The notes below the pieces were generated by a model. It searched no databases. It was not told where the DNA came from and saw only the letters and a list, made by a program, of their open reading frames with translations. Below are positions 1 to 8,458 of a DNA stretch of 37,030 nt, in pieces (positions within the stretch are counted from its first letter, which is position 1; the number at the start of each line of letters is the position of its first letter). The position numbers were made by a program, and so were the translations under genes. The stretch lies in contig CAJADF010000131.1 in the NCBI GenBank assembly GCA_903938485.1, positions 1 to 37,030 of the forward strand. The letters run 5' to 3'. This DNA comes from an uncultured Methylococcaceae bacterium (GTDB taxonomy: Bacteria; Pseudomonadota; Gammaproteobacteria; Methylococcales; Methylomonadaceae).

Positions 1-2998
1 CGATAATAATGGCGGCCATGGGCCCCATAATTTCTCGCCCCGGATTATCACTATTAAAAGCAATTGGTAACATCGCTAAAGCGGTCACTAAGGCTGTCAT
101 TAAAATAGAAGGTAAACGCTCTTGCGCGCCTAGTATAACAGTGTCTAAATTCCACTGCCTATCTTCCACTTGCACTAAGTACCGATAATGGGACAGTAAC
201 ATAATGCTATTACGCACGGTAATACCAAATAAAGTCACAAATCCTACGATAGAGCCTACCGATAATGTCGCATCGGTTACCAACACCGCGACTATGCCTC
301 CCACCAAGGCAAACGGTAAATTTAATAATGCTAGGGCAGTATTACGCAAACTACCTATCGCGATATAAATAAAAATAAGTACACCAACTCCGGCTAACAA
401 AGCATGTAAGATTAATTCTTCTCTGGCCGCGGCTTGCTCCACAGCGGCACCGGTAAACTCCGGATAACTGGCTGCAGATACTGGAATTTCTTTAAAGACT
501 TTGGCTTTAAGGTCCCGCATAAACGTATCCATGTCGGCATTAAGCACATTACACGTAACCGTCTGCCTGCGCTGTGCACCCTGATGCAGAATATTATAGC
601 GACTGGCGGTGTATCTAATTTCAGCCACTTGCCCTAACTTTATCAAACCGCCATCCTGCGTTTTTAATAATAACTGTTCTATGGCTTCTGGCTGTTCTCT
701 AAGTTCTGGAGCTAATGCCACGGCAATATCCACCACCCGATTACCTTTTAATTGCTTACCCACCACCTTAGTTTCATAAGCCGCTTGCACCGCATTTACC
801 ATATCTGCCGGCATTAAGCCCCAATAATTAAGCTGATCTAAATTTAAATGAATTTGTAATAAGGGCGTAGCCGGTGGTGATCTTAATTGCACATCCGCTG
901 CACCCGGCATTTCACGCATTAAGGCCGCTAATTGTTGTGCTTGGCTATCTAGGATATTTAAATCATCTCCGTATAAATTAACCACGACAGGGGCAGTATA
1001 ACCAGAGATAGTTTCATCTATGCGTTCTGTCAAAAAGGTATTCGCTTCAAAACTGATGCCCGGAAAGTCGGCTAAGATTTCTCTTAATTGATTTAATATG
1101 GCTTGTTGTTGCGCACCTGATAAGGCCTCTAAGCGCACTTCATATTCACTATAATGGCTACCATAAGTATCAGCGCCCCGCTCTGCCCGGCCCGCCCATT
1201 GTGAAACCGATTGCACACCCGGAATAGCTAAAAACTGTTCCGTTAACTGACTACCGATTCTGATAGATTCTGCTAATGAAGTGCCCGGAATACTACTGGT
1301 GTGCACAATGTAATGACCTTCGCGTAGTTCTGGTAAAAATTTGCTATCTAACTTTATAAACGCCAAGCCACTGATTAAACACAGGGCTAAACACCCCATA
1401 ATAAGGGCGTAAAAGTGCTTAATAAAATAGGCCAGCACACGCTCATATAAAGGTTTTAACCATTTGATAACAGGTGGATCATTCTCTTGATCTAATTTAG
1501 AGCCTAACAATAAATAACACAGCGCTGGGGTTAAAGTAAGTGCAACAATTAAAGACACTAAGATAGCCAAGATATAAGAATAACCTAAAGGCGCAAACAA
1601 GCGCCCTGCCACACCCGTTAAGGTTAATAAAGGGACAAACACCAACGCGACAATAAAACTGGCATACACCACCGAACTTCTTACTTCTAAAGAGGCGCTA
1701 TAAACCACTTGAGTAACTGATAAAGGTTTTACTAATAAGCGGTTTTCTCTTAAGCGTCGAAAAATATTCTCAGTATCAATGATGGCATCATCGACCACTT
1801 CCCCTAAGGCGATAGCTAATCCACCGAGCACCATGATGTTTAAATTAACCCCCGATTCTAATAACACTAACACCGCACCCATTAAAGAAACGGGAATGGC
1901 CGTTGCGGATATAAAAGCCGTACGAAAGTTAAACAGAAAGCCGTATAAAACAATTAAAACAAACAAGCCACCCAGCAATAAATGCCCTGATAAATTACTA
2001 ATTGAGCGCTCAATATAATCTGCAGGCCGAAACAGATGCTCATAAAAGTTAATGGCTTCGTTTTTAAACACCGGCTCAAACTCTTTTAATAAAGCTTCCA
2101 CCTGCCGAGAGACCGTTAAGGTATTGGCACCATATTGACCAATCACCATTAATACAATAGAAGCTTTACCGCCAATTTGTGCGGCACCAATCGATGGTTC
2201 TGGCGCATATTTAATGCTCACGACCTCACCTAAACTAATACTGCGACCGTGTTCCCGCTTAACGATAATCTTGGCAAATTCTGCTGGAGTATTTGGTTGC
2301 CCACTCACTTGCACAGTAAAACGTTGATTAGCGGTTTCAATAAAACCACCACCTTGAATCACGCCCGCTTGTGCAGCAGCCTGCACAATATCACTGAGTG
2401 CTAAATTAAAGCGTTGTAACTGAATAGGATTAACTTGAATTTGTAACTGGGCGACCTGACCACCAAACACATTAACATCCGCCACCCCTGGAATAGCTAA
2501 TAATCTGGGCACGACTGTCCAATCCACTAAACTTCGTAAGGCCATTAAGTCTTTAGTATCAGAATTTAATCCTAGCGTTAATACAGTAGCCGAAGAAGAC
2601 GATAACGGAATAGCTACTGGCGTAACACCTAAAGGCAAATGTGTTAATAAATTAGCTAACCGCTCACTAATAAGCTGCCGATTGCGATACACCTCGGTCT
2701 GTTCTTTAAAAGTTGCGGTGATAATAGAAAGGCCTTGAATAGATTCTGAGCGCACCGACTCCATACCCACTAAACCACTAATACCTGTTTCTATTTGCTT
2801 TGTGACTAAAACCTCAACTTGTTCGGCCGATAAGCCTGGCGCTTCTGTCTGAATAATGACGCGTTTAGGCGAAAATTCAGGAAAGATATCTAAGCCTGCA
2901 GTCGTAAATCGATAGCCACCATACACTAAAATAATGACCGCCAAAGCGATCACAATTCCGTAAAAACGGATAGAAAAACGAACTAGAGTACTTAGCAT
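1..2998 (-). CDS. Heavy-metal-type RND efflux permease (CzcA/CusA family), 3' end cut by window edge
   Basis: Inner-membrane proton antiporter subunit of a tripartite metal efflux complex. The minus frame is open from ATG at 2998 to the window edge (999 codons); family members run about 1030-1060 residues, so only the last few dozen are missing. It starts MLSTLVRFSIRFYGIV, typical of the first membrane helix. The TM4 motif GEVVDDAIIDTENIFRRL holds D403 and E410, spaced like CusA D405/E412. The extra Asp of CzcA-type pumps (CzcA D402) is Ala here. Aligned by eye, the CusA metal-binding methionines (573, 623, 672) are His, Glu and Leu, so a Cu(I)/Ag(I) substrate is not supported. No adaptor (CusB-like) gene precedes it; the divergent neighbour is a TonB receptor. 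Family is secure, metal unknown. Confidence 0.9.
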   Translation of the reverse strand, partial: MLSTLVRFSIRFYGIVIALAVIILVYGGYRFTTAGLDIFPEFSPKRVIIQTEAPGLSAEQVEVLVTKQIETGISGLVGMESVRSESIQGLSIITATFKEQTEVYRNRQLISERLANLLTHLPLGVTPVAIPLSSSSATVLTLGLNSDTKDLMALRSLVDWTVVPRLLAIPGVADVNVFGGQVAQLQIQVNPIQLQRFNLALSDIVQAAAQAGVIQGGGFIETANQRFTVQVSGQPNTPAEFAKIIVKREHGRSISLGEVVSIKYAPEPSIGAAQIGGKASIVLMVIGQYGANTLTVSRQVEALLKEFEPVFKNEAINFYEHLFRPADYIERSISNLSGHLLLGGLFVLIVLYGFLFNFRTAFISATAIPVSLMGAVLVLLESGVNLNIMVLGGLAIALGEVVDDAIIDTENIFRRLRENRLLVKPLSVTQVVYSASLEVRSSVVYASFIVALVFVPLLTLTGVAGRLFAPLGYSYILAILVSLIVALTLTPALCYLLLGSKLDQENDPPVIKWLKPLYERVLAYFIKHFYALIMGCLALCLISGLAFIKLDSKFLPELREGHYIVHTSSIPGTSLAESIRIGSQLTEQFLAIPGVQSVSQWAGRAERGADTYGSHYSEYEVRLEALSGAQQQAILNQLREILADFPGISFEANTFLTERIDETISGYTAPVVVNLYGDDLNILDSQAQQLAALMREMPGAADVQLRSPPATPLLQIHLNLDQLNYWGLMPADMVNAVQAAYETKVVGKQLKGNRVVDIAVALAPELREQPEAIEQLLLKTQDGGLIKLGQVAEIRYTASRYNILHQGAQRRQTVTCNVLNADMDTFMRDLKAKVFKEIPVSAASYPEFTGAAVEQAAAREELILHALLAGVGVLIFIYIAIGSLRNTALALLNLPFALVGGIVAVLVTDATLSVGSIVGFVTLFGITVRNSIMLLSHYRYLVQVEDRQWNLDTVILGAQERLPSILMTALVTALAMLPIAFNSDNPGREIMGPMAAIII

Positions 2999-3026
2999 TA
3001 TTGAAAGGTTTTAATCGATATGTGAG

Positions 3027-3048
3027 CTTGTTAGTAAATTATAACAAG
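3027..3048. promoter_or_regulatory. Dyad in divergent RND/TonB-receptor spacer
   Basis: The perfect 7-bp inverted repeat CTTGTTA / TAACAAG is separated by 8 bp. It lies 29 bp upstream of the RND start and 130 bp upstream of the receptor start. Size and symmetry suit a dimeric repressor or MerR-type operator. No regulator can be named from the sequence. Confidence 0.35.
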
Positions 3049-3108
3049 TAATATATAGATGCTATGGTTTTACAGACAGATGCATAGCTATTACACCCTT
3101 AATATTCG

Positions 3109-3139
3109 GGAAAATTTCCTAGTCAAAAACTTTTATAAT
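3109..3139 (+). promoter_or_regulatory. Possible promoter of the TonB receptor operon with a palindrome at -35
   Basis: A perfect TATAAT lies at 3134-3139, 39 bp before the receptor ATG. The expected -35 position (3111-3116, AAAATT) does not resemble TTGACA. Instead it sits inside the palindrome GGAAAATTTCC (3109-3119). A consensus -10 with a palindrome in place of a -35 box suggests an activator-dependent promoter. This is inference. Confidence 0.4.
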
Positions 3140-3177
3140 AGCGGTAATATTTTTTAAAAAGATACTCACTAAGATTT

Positions 3178-5484
3178 ATGACTTACAGACACCTTCGTAA
3201 ACATTTATTACTCGCTGTTTTACCTCTGTCTTTAACAACTATCGTTAACGCAGACACGGACACCTCTAAAAAAATTGATAAAAAAACCGTTGTTAAAGAG
3301 ACCGCAGAAACAGAAAACGTAACCGAACATAAACCACCGGTGGATGTGTTTGAACTCCCTGATGTAGAAGTGGTTGGTACTACACCGATAGGCTCAAACG
3401 GTTTGGCTTTAAAGAAAATATCCGGCAATGTGCAAGCAGTCGAAGATGAAGATATTCAGCGCCATGAAGCTATTAATCTGCCTGACTTTATGAACCGCCA
3501 ATTACAAAGCGTTAATATCAATGACACACAAAATAACCCCTACCAACCCGATATCAGTTATCGAGGTTTTAATGCCTCTCCGGTATTAGGCGCACCCATT
3601 GGCATTTCTGTTTACCAAGATGGGGTGCGGGTTAACGAAGCCTTTGGCGATACCATCAATTGGGATTTAATTCCGCAAATCGCTATCTCTAGTATGGAAA
3701 TGATGCCAGGCTCTAACCCATTATTTGGTTTAAACACCCTTGGTGGCGCTTTATCTTTAAGAACTAAAAGTGGTCGTAGTCATCCTGGTTTTAATGCCTT
3801 AGCCAGTGGTGGTTCTTTTGGTCGCCAAAACTATCAAGCTGAAATCGGTGGCGCAAAAGATAAGTTTGATTGGTACTTTGCGGGCAATGTATTTAATGAG
3901 AATGGCTGGCGGCCCTATTCACCCTCTCAAGTGCATCAGGGCTTTGGTAAGATTGGTTGGGAAAATGATCGTACTGATATTGATTTGTCATTCACTTATG
4001 CCAATAACTCTTTGCAAGGTGTAGGCCCTACTCCACAAGAAGATTTACAACAAAACTGGAATGCATTTTTTAGTGCCCCTGATGCGACTAGAAACTCAAT
4101 GTACTTCTTTAACCTTAAGGGTAATCACTGGCTAACAGACGAACTGCAATTAAGCGGCACCACTTACAATCGTAACAATGTAAATTCTAGTATTAACTCT
4201 AATACGGGCAATACAAATGGAAATTGCGATACCTATGCCGATTGTATTAATGGTGGCTTTAGCCCTGCCTCTTTTCAAGCAGGCAAAGCTAAACAAAATG
4301 GGACAGGCGTGAATGTGCAATTAACCTCAGATTATAAAATTGCCAAACATGAGAATCAGTTTGTGTTCGGTGGTGGCTACAATTATGCCCATACTGGCTA
4401 TACCATTGGCGAACAAAACGCTATTTTGTTGCCCAATTTTTATGAAGTAGCGTCTGAGCCACTCAATACAACCGTCAATATTAAAGGTGAAAACGCCTAT
4501 TCAAATGTATTTGCCACTAATACCTTTTCAGTGTTTAAGTGGATGCATATCAATGCCTCAGCTAACTGGTTACAAGCGCAAGTAATAACCCGCGACAAAA
4601 TGGGTACCGAGCTTAACGGTAATAATACTTTTGATCGGCTTAACCCCTCTGCAGGCTTAACGTTTAATCCTTTTGATGCCTTAGCACTTAAGACCCCTTT
4701 ACAAGAATTTACTAGCTACTTTAACTACAATGAGGGTTTTAGAGCCCCCACGCCGGTGGAACTCACCTGTGCTAACCCTGACGCACCTTGTACATTACCC
4801 AATAGTTTCTTATCAGATCCACCGTTAAATCCGGTGGTCTCTCATACCCTAGAAACCGGCTTAAGAGGGAAGTTTAGCACCGCGCTTAAATGGAATTTAT
4901 CTTTTTATGAAACCATTAACACCAATGATATTTTGTTCCAAAATGTTGGCACCACCAAAGGTTACTTTGCTAATGTGGGTAAAACTAAACGCCAAGGTAT
5001 TGAGTTTGGTTTAAATGGCTTAGCCTTTGAAAAGTTAAATTGGTATATTAACTACGGTTTTGTAGATGCGACTTATCAATCCTCTGCCTCTTTATATAAT
5101 GGCTTGGGTGCAGAAGCGGTGGTGGCGGGCAATAAAATCCCGAGTATTCCTGAAAACACTCTAAAGTTTGGCTCGGAATATGAACTCTTCCAGCACTTTT
5201 TCTTAGGTGGCGATGCACAATATGTGTCCAATCAATATGTGCGTGGTGATGATACTAACTCTCATCCACAAATATCTGACTATACTGTTGTTAATTTAAA
5301 CAGCCGTTATGTGATTACTAAAAATGTTGAAATCTTTGCGATGGGCCGAAATGTCTTGGATAATCAATACGTATCTTTTGGGCAGTTGGGTCAAAACTTC
5401 TTTAATAACAATAACGCCACACAATTCCAAGGCCCCGGTGCCCCTGCAACGGCTTATGCTGGGGTTAAAGTCCATTGGGATTAA
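3178..5484 (+). CDS. TonB-dependent outer-membrane receptor
   Basis: Ligand-gated outer-membrane barrel of 768 residues that imports a scarce ligand (metal chelate, cofactor or similar) using TonB energy. Residues 1-26 form a signal peptide with probable cleavage after VNA. A TonB-box-like stretch (ELPDVEVVG) lies near residue 60. The plug follows, with the family signatures ISYRGFNASP, VYQDGVRVNEAFGD and NPLFGLNTLGGALSLRTKSG. The rest is a Tyr/Asn/Gly-rich barrel ending GVKVHWD. It lacks the N-terminal STN domain of FecA-type transducers, so it probably does not signal through an anti-sigma factor. A two-component system follows 30 bp downstream on the same strand. The substrate cannot be read from the sequence. 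Confidence 0.92.
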   Translation: MTYRHLRKHLLLAVLPLSLTTIVNADTDTSKKIDKKTVVKETAETENVTEHKPPVDVFELPDVEVVGTTPIGSNGLALKKISGNVQAVEDEDIQRHEAINLPDFMNRQLQSVNINDTQNNPYQPDISYRGFNASPVLGAPIGISVYQDGVRVNEAFGDTINWDLIPQIAISSMEMMPGSNPLFGLNTLGGALSLRTKSGRSHPGFNALASGGSFGRQNYQAEIGGAKDKFDWYFAGNVFNENGWRPYSPSQVHQGFGKIGWENDRTDIDLSFTYANNSLQGVGPTPQEDLQQNWNAFFSAPDATRNSMYFFNLKGNHWLTDELQLSGTTYNRNNVNSSINSNTGNTNGNCDTYADCINGGFSPASFQAGKAKQNGTGVNVQLTSDYKIAKHENQFVFGGGYNYAHTGYTIGEQNAILLPNFYEVASEPLNTTVNIKGENAYSNVFATNTFSVFKWMHINASANWLQAQVITRDKMGTELNGNNTFDRLNPSAGLTFNPFDALALKTPLQEFTSYFNYNEGFRAPTPVELTCANPDAPCTLPNSFLSDPPLNPVVSHTLETGLRGKFSTALKWNLSFYETINTNDILFQNVGTTKGYFANVGKTKRQGIEFGLNGLAFEKLNWYINYGFVDATYQSSASLYNGLGAEAVVAGNKIPSIPENTLKFGSEYELFQHFFLGGDAQYVSNQYVRGDDTNSHPQISDYTVVNLNSRYVITKNVEIFAMGRNVLDNQYVSFGQLGQNFFNNNNATQFQGPGAPATAYAGVKVHWD

Positions 5485-5514
5485 TCTTAAAATTTTAGTC
5501 TTAAAGAGTGCGAT

Positions 5515-6825
5515 ATGAGTCTTCGTAAACAGATTATTTATCGCATTTTAAGTTCTGCTTTATGCATCTTACTCTTAGGAGGCGCGTTGGCTATTTGGCA
5601 AGCGCGCAAATCTGTTGATAAAGAAGTCGATGCATCCAGCCATCTTGCCTTACAACTGATTGCCTTAAGCTTAGACAATAATGGGGTGTTTCGGCAAAGT
5701 GATGATTTATCGCATTTAAGTACGCTACAACAAACCCGCCACCTGAGTATTCAACTCCAAAAAACCGACGGCCAAATTATTAATTTTACTGGTGACAATA
5801 AACCCAGTCACCCTGAAGACTTGCCTCCGGCATGGTTTATACAATTAGTCCAAAGTGACTACCCTACCGTTAAACATGAACTTAAAACCCCAAACGGCGA
5901 GTTTTTAACTTTACTCATCCAAGCTCAACCTTTAGATGAAATTACTGAAGTATGGGAAGAAACACTGCGTTTTTTAAGTTTAATTCTCGTGTTAACGCTG
6001 CTTACCTTTATCGTGGTCAGCCTTGCTTTAAATAAATCTTTAAAATCGATTGCTGTCATTGTTAAAACCTTGAAGAACGTTGAAACCGGCAATTATGAAC
6101 AAAAACTCCCGCCTTTTGAGATTAAAGAATTTGATAGTATCGCTAATGCCATGAATCATATGATGGTGGAACTGGATAAAACTCGGCAAGAAAATCGCGC
6201 TTTAACGCAACATTCATTAAGTATTCAAGAAGACGAACGCCAACGCTTATCTCAAGAACTGCATGATGAACTGGGTCAATCACTCACCGCGATTAAGGTC
6301 ATGGCTGTTACCGTGAAACACCCCAAAGCTGAACAAGAGAAAATTTCTGAGTCTATTGTGAGCATTTGTAATCATTTAATGTTGGTAGTTAGATCCATGA
6401 TGCAACAATTGCATCCTTTAGTGCTTACGGAATTGGGCTTAAAAGCTTGTTTAGATGATTTAATCCAACATTGGGCAGAGCGTAATACTGACCTTAACTT
6501 AACGATAGACTGTGATGACTGTGTCGATAGTATCGATAAGACTATAGCCATCCACATTTTTAGAGTCATCCAAGAATGCCTAACGAATGTAATTAGACAC
6601 GCTCAAGCCAACGCGGTTACTATTCGTTTTGACATCATTGAGCAACCCTTTGCGCAACTACACTTAAGCATTTGCGATAATGGCAAAGGTTGTGATTTAA
6701 CTGCAAATCAACCCGGTTTTGGCTTATTAGGTATGAAAGAACGTATTAAATCGTTGAATGGTGAGATTAGCTTTACGTCTATGCCCATGCAGGGCATGAC
6801 TATCGATGTAAAAATCCCCTTATGA
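5515..6825 (+). CDS. MoxY-like sensor histidine kinase (LapD/MoxY N-terminal type)
   Basis: Membrane sensor kinase of 436 residues. TM1 is about 10-29, then a periplasmic region to about 150 whose start (IWQARKSVDKEVDASSHLAL) resembles the LapD_MoxY_N family. TM2 is about 152-172, followed by HAMP (about 173-225). The HisKA_3 box QEDERQRLSQELHDELGQSL carries phospho-acceptor H250. The HATPase domain has N358 and the G boxes DNGKGCD and GFGLLGMKER. This is the NarX/UhpB class, which pairs with LuxR-type regulators. MoxY proteins are known in methylotrophs for controlling methanol oxidation, but this gene sits with a TonB receptor rather than methanol dehydrogenase, so its signal is open. It overlaps the next gene by 4 bases. 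Confidence 0.88.
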   Translation: MSLRKQIIYRILSSALCILLLGGALAIWQARKSVDKEVDASSHLALQLIALSLDNNGVFRQSDDLSHLSTLQQTRHLSIQLQKTDGQIINFTGDNKPSHPEDLPPAWFIQLVQSDYPTVKHELKTPNGEFLTLLIQAQPLDEITEVWEETLRFLSLILVLTLLTFIVVSLALNKSLKSIAVIVKTLKNVETGNYEQKLPPFEIKEFDSIANAMNHMMVELDKTRQENRALTQHSLSIQEDERQRLSQELHDELGQSLTAIKVMAVTVKHPKAEQEKISESIVSICNHLMLVVRSMMQQLHPLVLTELGLKACLDDLIQHWAERNTDLNLTIDCDDCVDSIDKTIAIHIFRVIQECLTNVIRHAQANAVTIRFDIIEQPFAQLHLSICDNGKGCDLTANQPGFGLLGMKERIKSLNGEISFTSMPMQGMTIDVKIPL

Positions 6826-7466
6826 CCACGCATAAAATCCGTATTCTTTTAGTAGATGACCATGCCATCGTGCGGGCTGGTTTTAAAATGCTTTTGGCTA
6901 CGCAGGAGACTATTGAAGTGATTGCAGAAGCCTCTCGTGGTGAAACTGCTTTACAACAATATCAAACTTTAAAACCGGATTTAGTTATTATGGATTTGTC
7001 TATGCCAGGCATTGGTGGCCTAGAAACAATCAAACGCTTGAGTCAAAGACATAGTGATGCGCTCATTTTGGTTTTTAGTGTGCATCATGAACAGGTCTAT
7101 ATCAACCGTGCTTTAAGTGCCGGCACTAAAGGCTACATCACTAAAAACAGTGCGCCAGAACTATTATTGGAGGCGATTAACGCCGTGATGCTGGGTGAAA
7201 TTTATGTAGAAAAAAGTTTATTAAAAACCGCACCGACGCCTAGTACTAATGATCATTATCAAAGCATTATTACGAGTTTCTCTGCACGTGAGTTTGATGT
7301 TTTCAAACGCTTGGCACAAGGCATGTCTGTTTATAACATTGCTGAAGAATTATGCTTAAACTATAAAACGGTCGCCAATTACGGCACTCAAATCAGAAAA
7401 AAATTACAAGCTAATTCACTGATAGAAATCGCCAGAATTGCCGATGACTTTGATAAAGCCCGATAG
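6822..7466 (+). CDS. NarL/LuxR-family response regulator, partner of the MoxY-like kinase
   Basis: Two-domain DNA-binding regulator of 214 residues. The N-terminal receiver domain has acidic residues D12/D13, phospho-acceptor D58 (LVIMDLSMPG) and the conserved Lys in KGYITKNS. The C-terminal LuxR-type helix-turn-helix (about 147-205) starts SAREFDVFKRLAQG, and its recognition region is NYKTVANYG. The ATGA overlap with the kinase stop indicates translational coupling and a cognate pair. It resembles MoxX-type regulators by partner and class. Plausible targets are its own operon and the divergent RND gene, but no site can be assigned. Confidence 0.9.
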   Translation: MTTHKIRILLVDDHAIVRAGFKMLLATQETIEVIAEASRGETALQQYQTLKPDLVIMDLSMPGIGGLETIKRLSQRHSDALILVFSVHHEQVYINRALSAGTKGYITKNSAPELLLEAINAVMLGEIYVEKSLLKTAPTPSTNDHYQSIITSFSAREFDVFKRLAQGMSVYNIAEELCLNYKTVANYGTQIRKKLQANSLIEIARIADDFDKAR

Positions 7467-7530
7467 GATGTGCTGAGGCAAGAAACGCATCAATCAAAGT
7501 GGGGTGTATCATCCTAAAAACTAGCAACTT

Positions 7531-8322
7531 TTAAAACCAAGTTAATTTAGCCGCCATCACAAATAACAACAATGAGAAATAGCGTTTAAGCTTTTGTGCG
7601 GATAAGCGATGCGCTAATTTAGCGCCTAAAGGTGCCGTTACTATACTGGTTAAACCCGTTGCTAAAAAGGCGGGTAAATAAATATAACCGAAGCTACCTG
7701 CAGGTAAATTATCCACGGTCAATCCTAGCAAGATATAACTACTTGCCCCCGCAATAGCTATTGGTAAGCCACACGCACTGGATACCGCCACGGCATTACG
7801 CATAAGCATCTGGCCTCTCACTAAATAAGGTACGGTTAGAGTGCCACCACCAATCCCTACAATGGCTGATAACAAGCCAATAATAATAGCCACACAGAAA
7901 TCTAAGGGCTTCGATTGGTTTACCAAACCGGCTTTAGGTGAAATTTGCAAAGCCATTTGCACACCTACATAAAGTAAAAACACCACCAGAAAAATCCTCA
8001 AAGCATCGGCACTGATTTGCTTTGCCACTACCGCACCCAAAGCAGATCCAATAATAATACCGGGAATGAGTCTAACTACCTTTGACCAAATGACTGATCC
8101 CAAGCGGTGATGAGCCCAGACGGAGGATACCGCTGTAAAGGAGATAACCGCTAATGAAGTAGCCACAGACATGATCATTATTAAATCAGCGGAAAAACCT
8201 TGTTCTTTAAATAAGACCGCCAACACCGGCACTATGACTAAGCCGCCCCCTATGCCAAATAAACCCGCAAGCACGCCCGAAACCATGCCCAACACACTAC
8301 TTACTACAATAATATCTAACAC
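7531..8322 (-). CDS. TauE/SafE-family anion exporter, GTG start
   Basis: Polytopic inner-membrane protein of 263 residues with about eight hydrophobic segments. The two internal halves carry the family's glycine-rich repeats (GLFGIGGGLVIVPVL near the start, AIVGIGGGTLTVPYLV in the second half). Family members move sulfite, sulfoacetate or related organosulfur anions; the substrate here is unknown. The start is GTG at 8322, preceded by GAGG about 5 bases upstream; the ATG just before it is out of frame and hits a stop. It converges on the response-regulator gene with a 64-bp gap and is divergent from cca. No link to the TonB/two-component operon is visible. Confidence 0.85.
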   Translation of the reverse strand: MLDIIVVSSVLGMVSGVLAGLFGIGGGLVIVPVLAVLFKEQGFSADLIMIMSVATSLAVISFTAVSSVWAHHRLGSVIWSKVVRLIPGIIIGSALGAVVAKQISADALRIFLVVFLLYVGVQMALQISPKAGLVNQSKPLDFCVAIIIGLLSAIVGIGGGTLTVPYLVRGQMLMRNAVAVSSACGLPIAIAGASSYILLGLTVDNLPAGSFGYIYLPAFLATGLTSIVTAPLGAKLAHRLSAQKLKRYFSLLLFVMAAKLTWF

Positions 8323-8458
8323 CGATGCCTCATAAGATTGATGGGTTACCTTTGATTACTTTATAAAACTTAGCGAATCACCATTCCCGTTCGGGTATTT
8401 TTATTTCGCTTTAGGCTTATGTTATTCTAGCGTCAACTAAAACAAATATGCATTAATA

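Noticed and set aside
434-2018. Plus-strand open frames at 434-637 and 1779-2018
   Set aside because: They lie wholly inside the RND pump frame on the other strand and encode no recognisable protein.
7464-7516. TAGGATG / CATCCTA inverted repeat after the response-regulator gene as a terminator
   Set aside because: The arms are 7 bp with a loop of about 39 bases and no T-tract; too weak to call.
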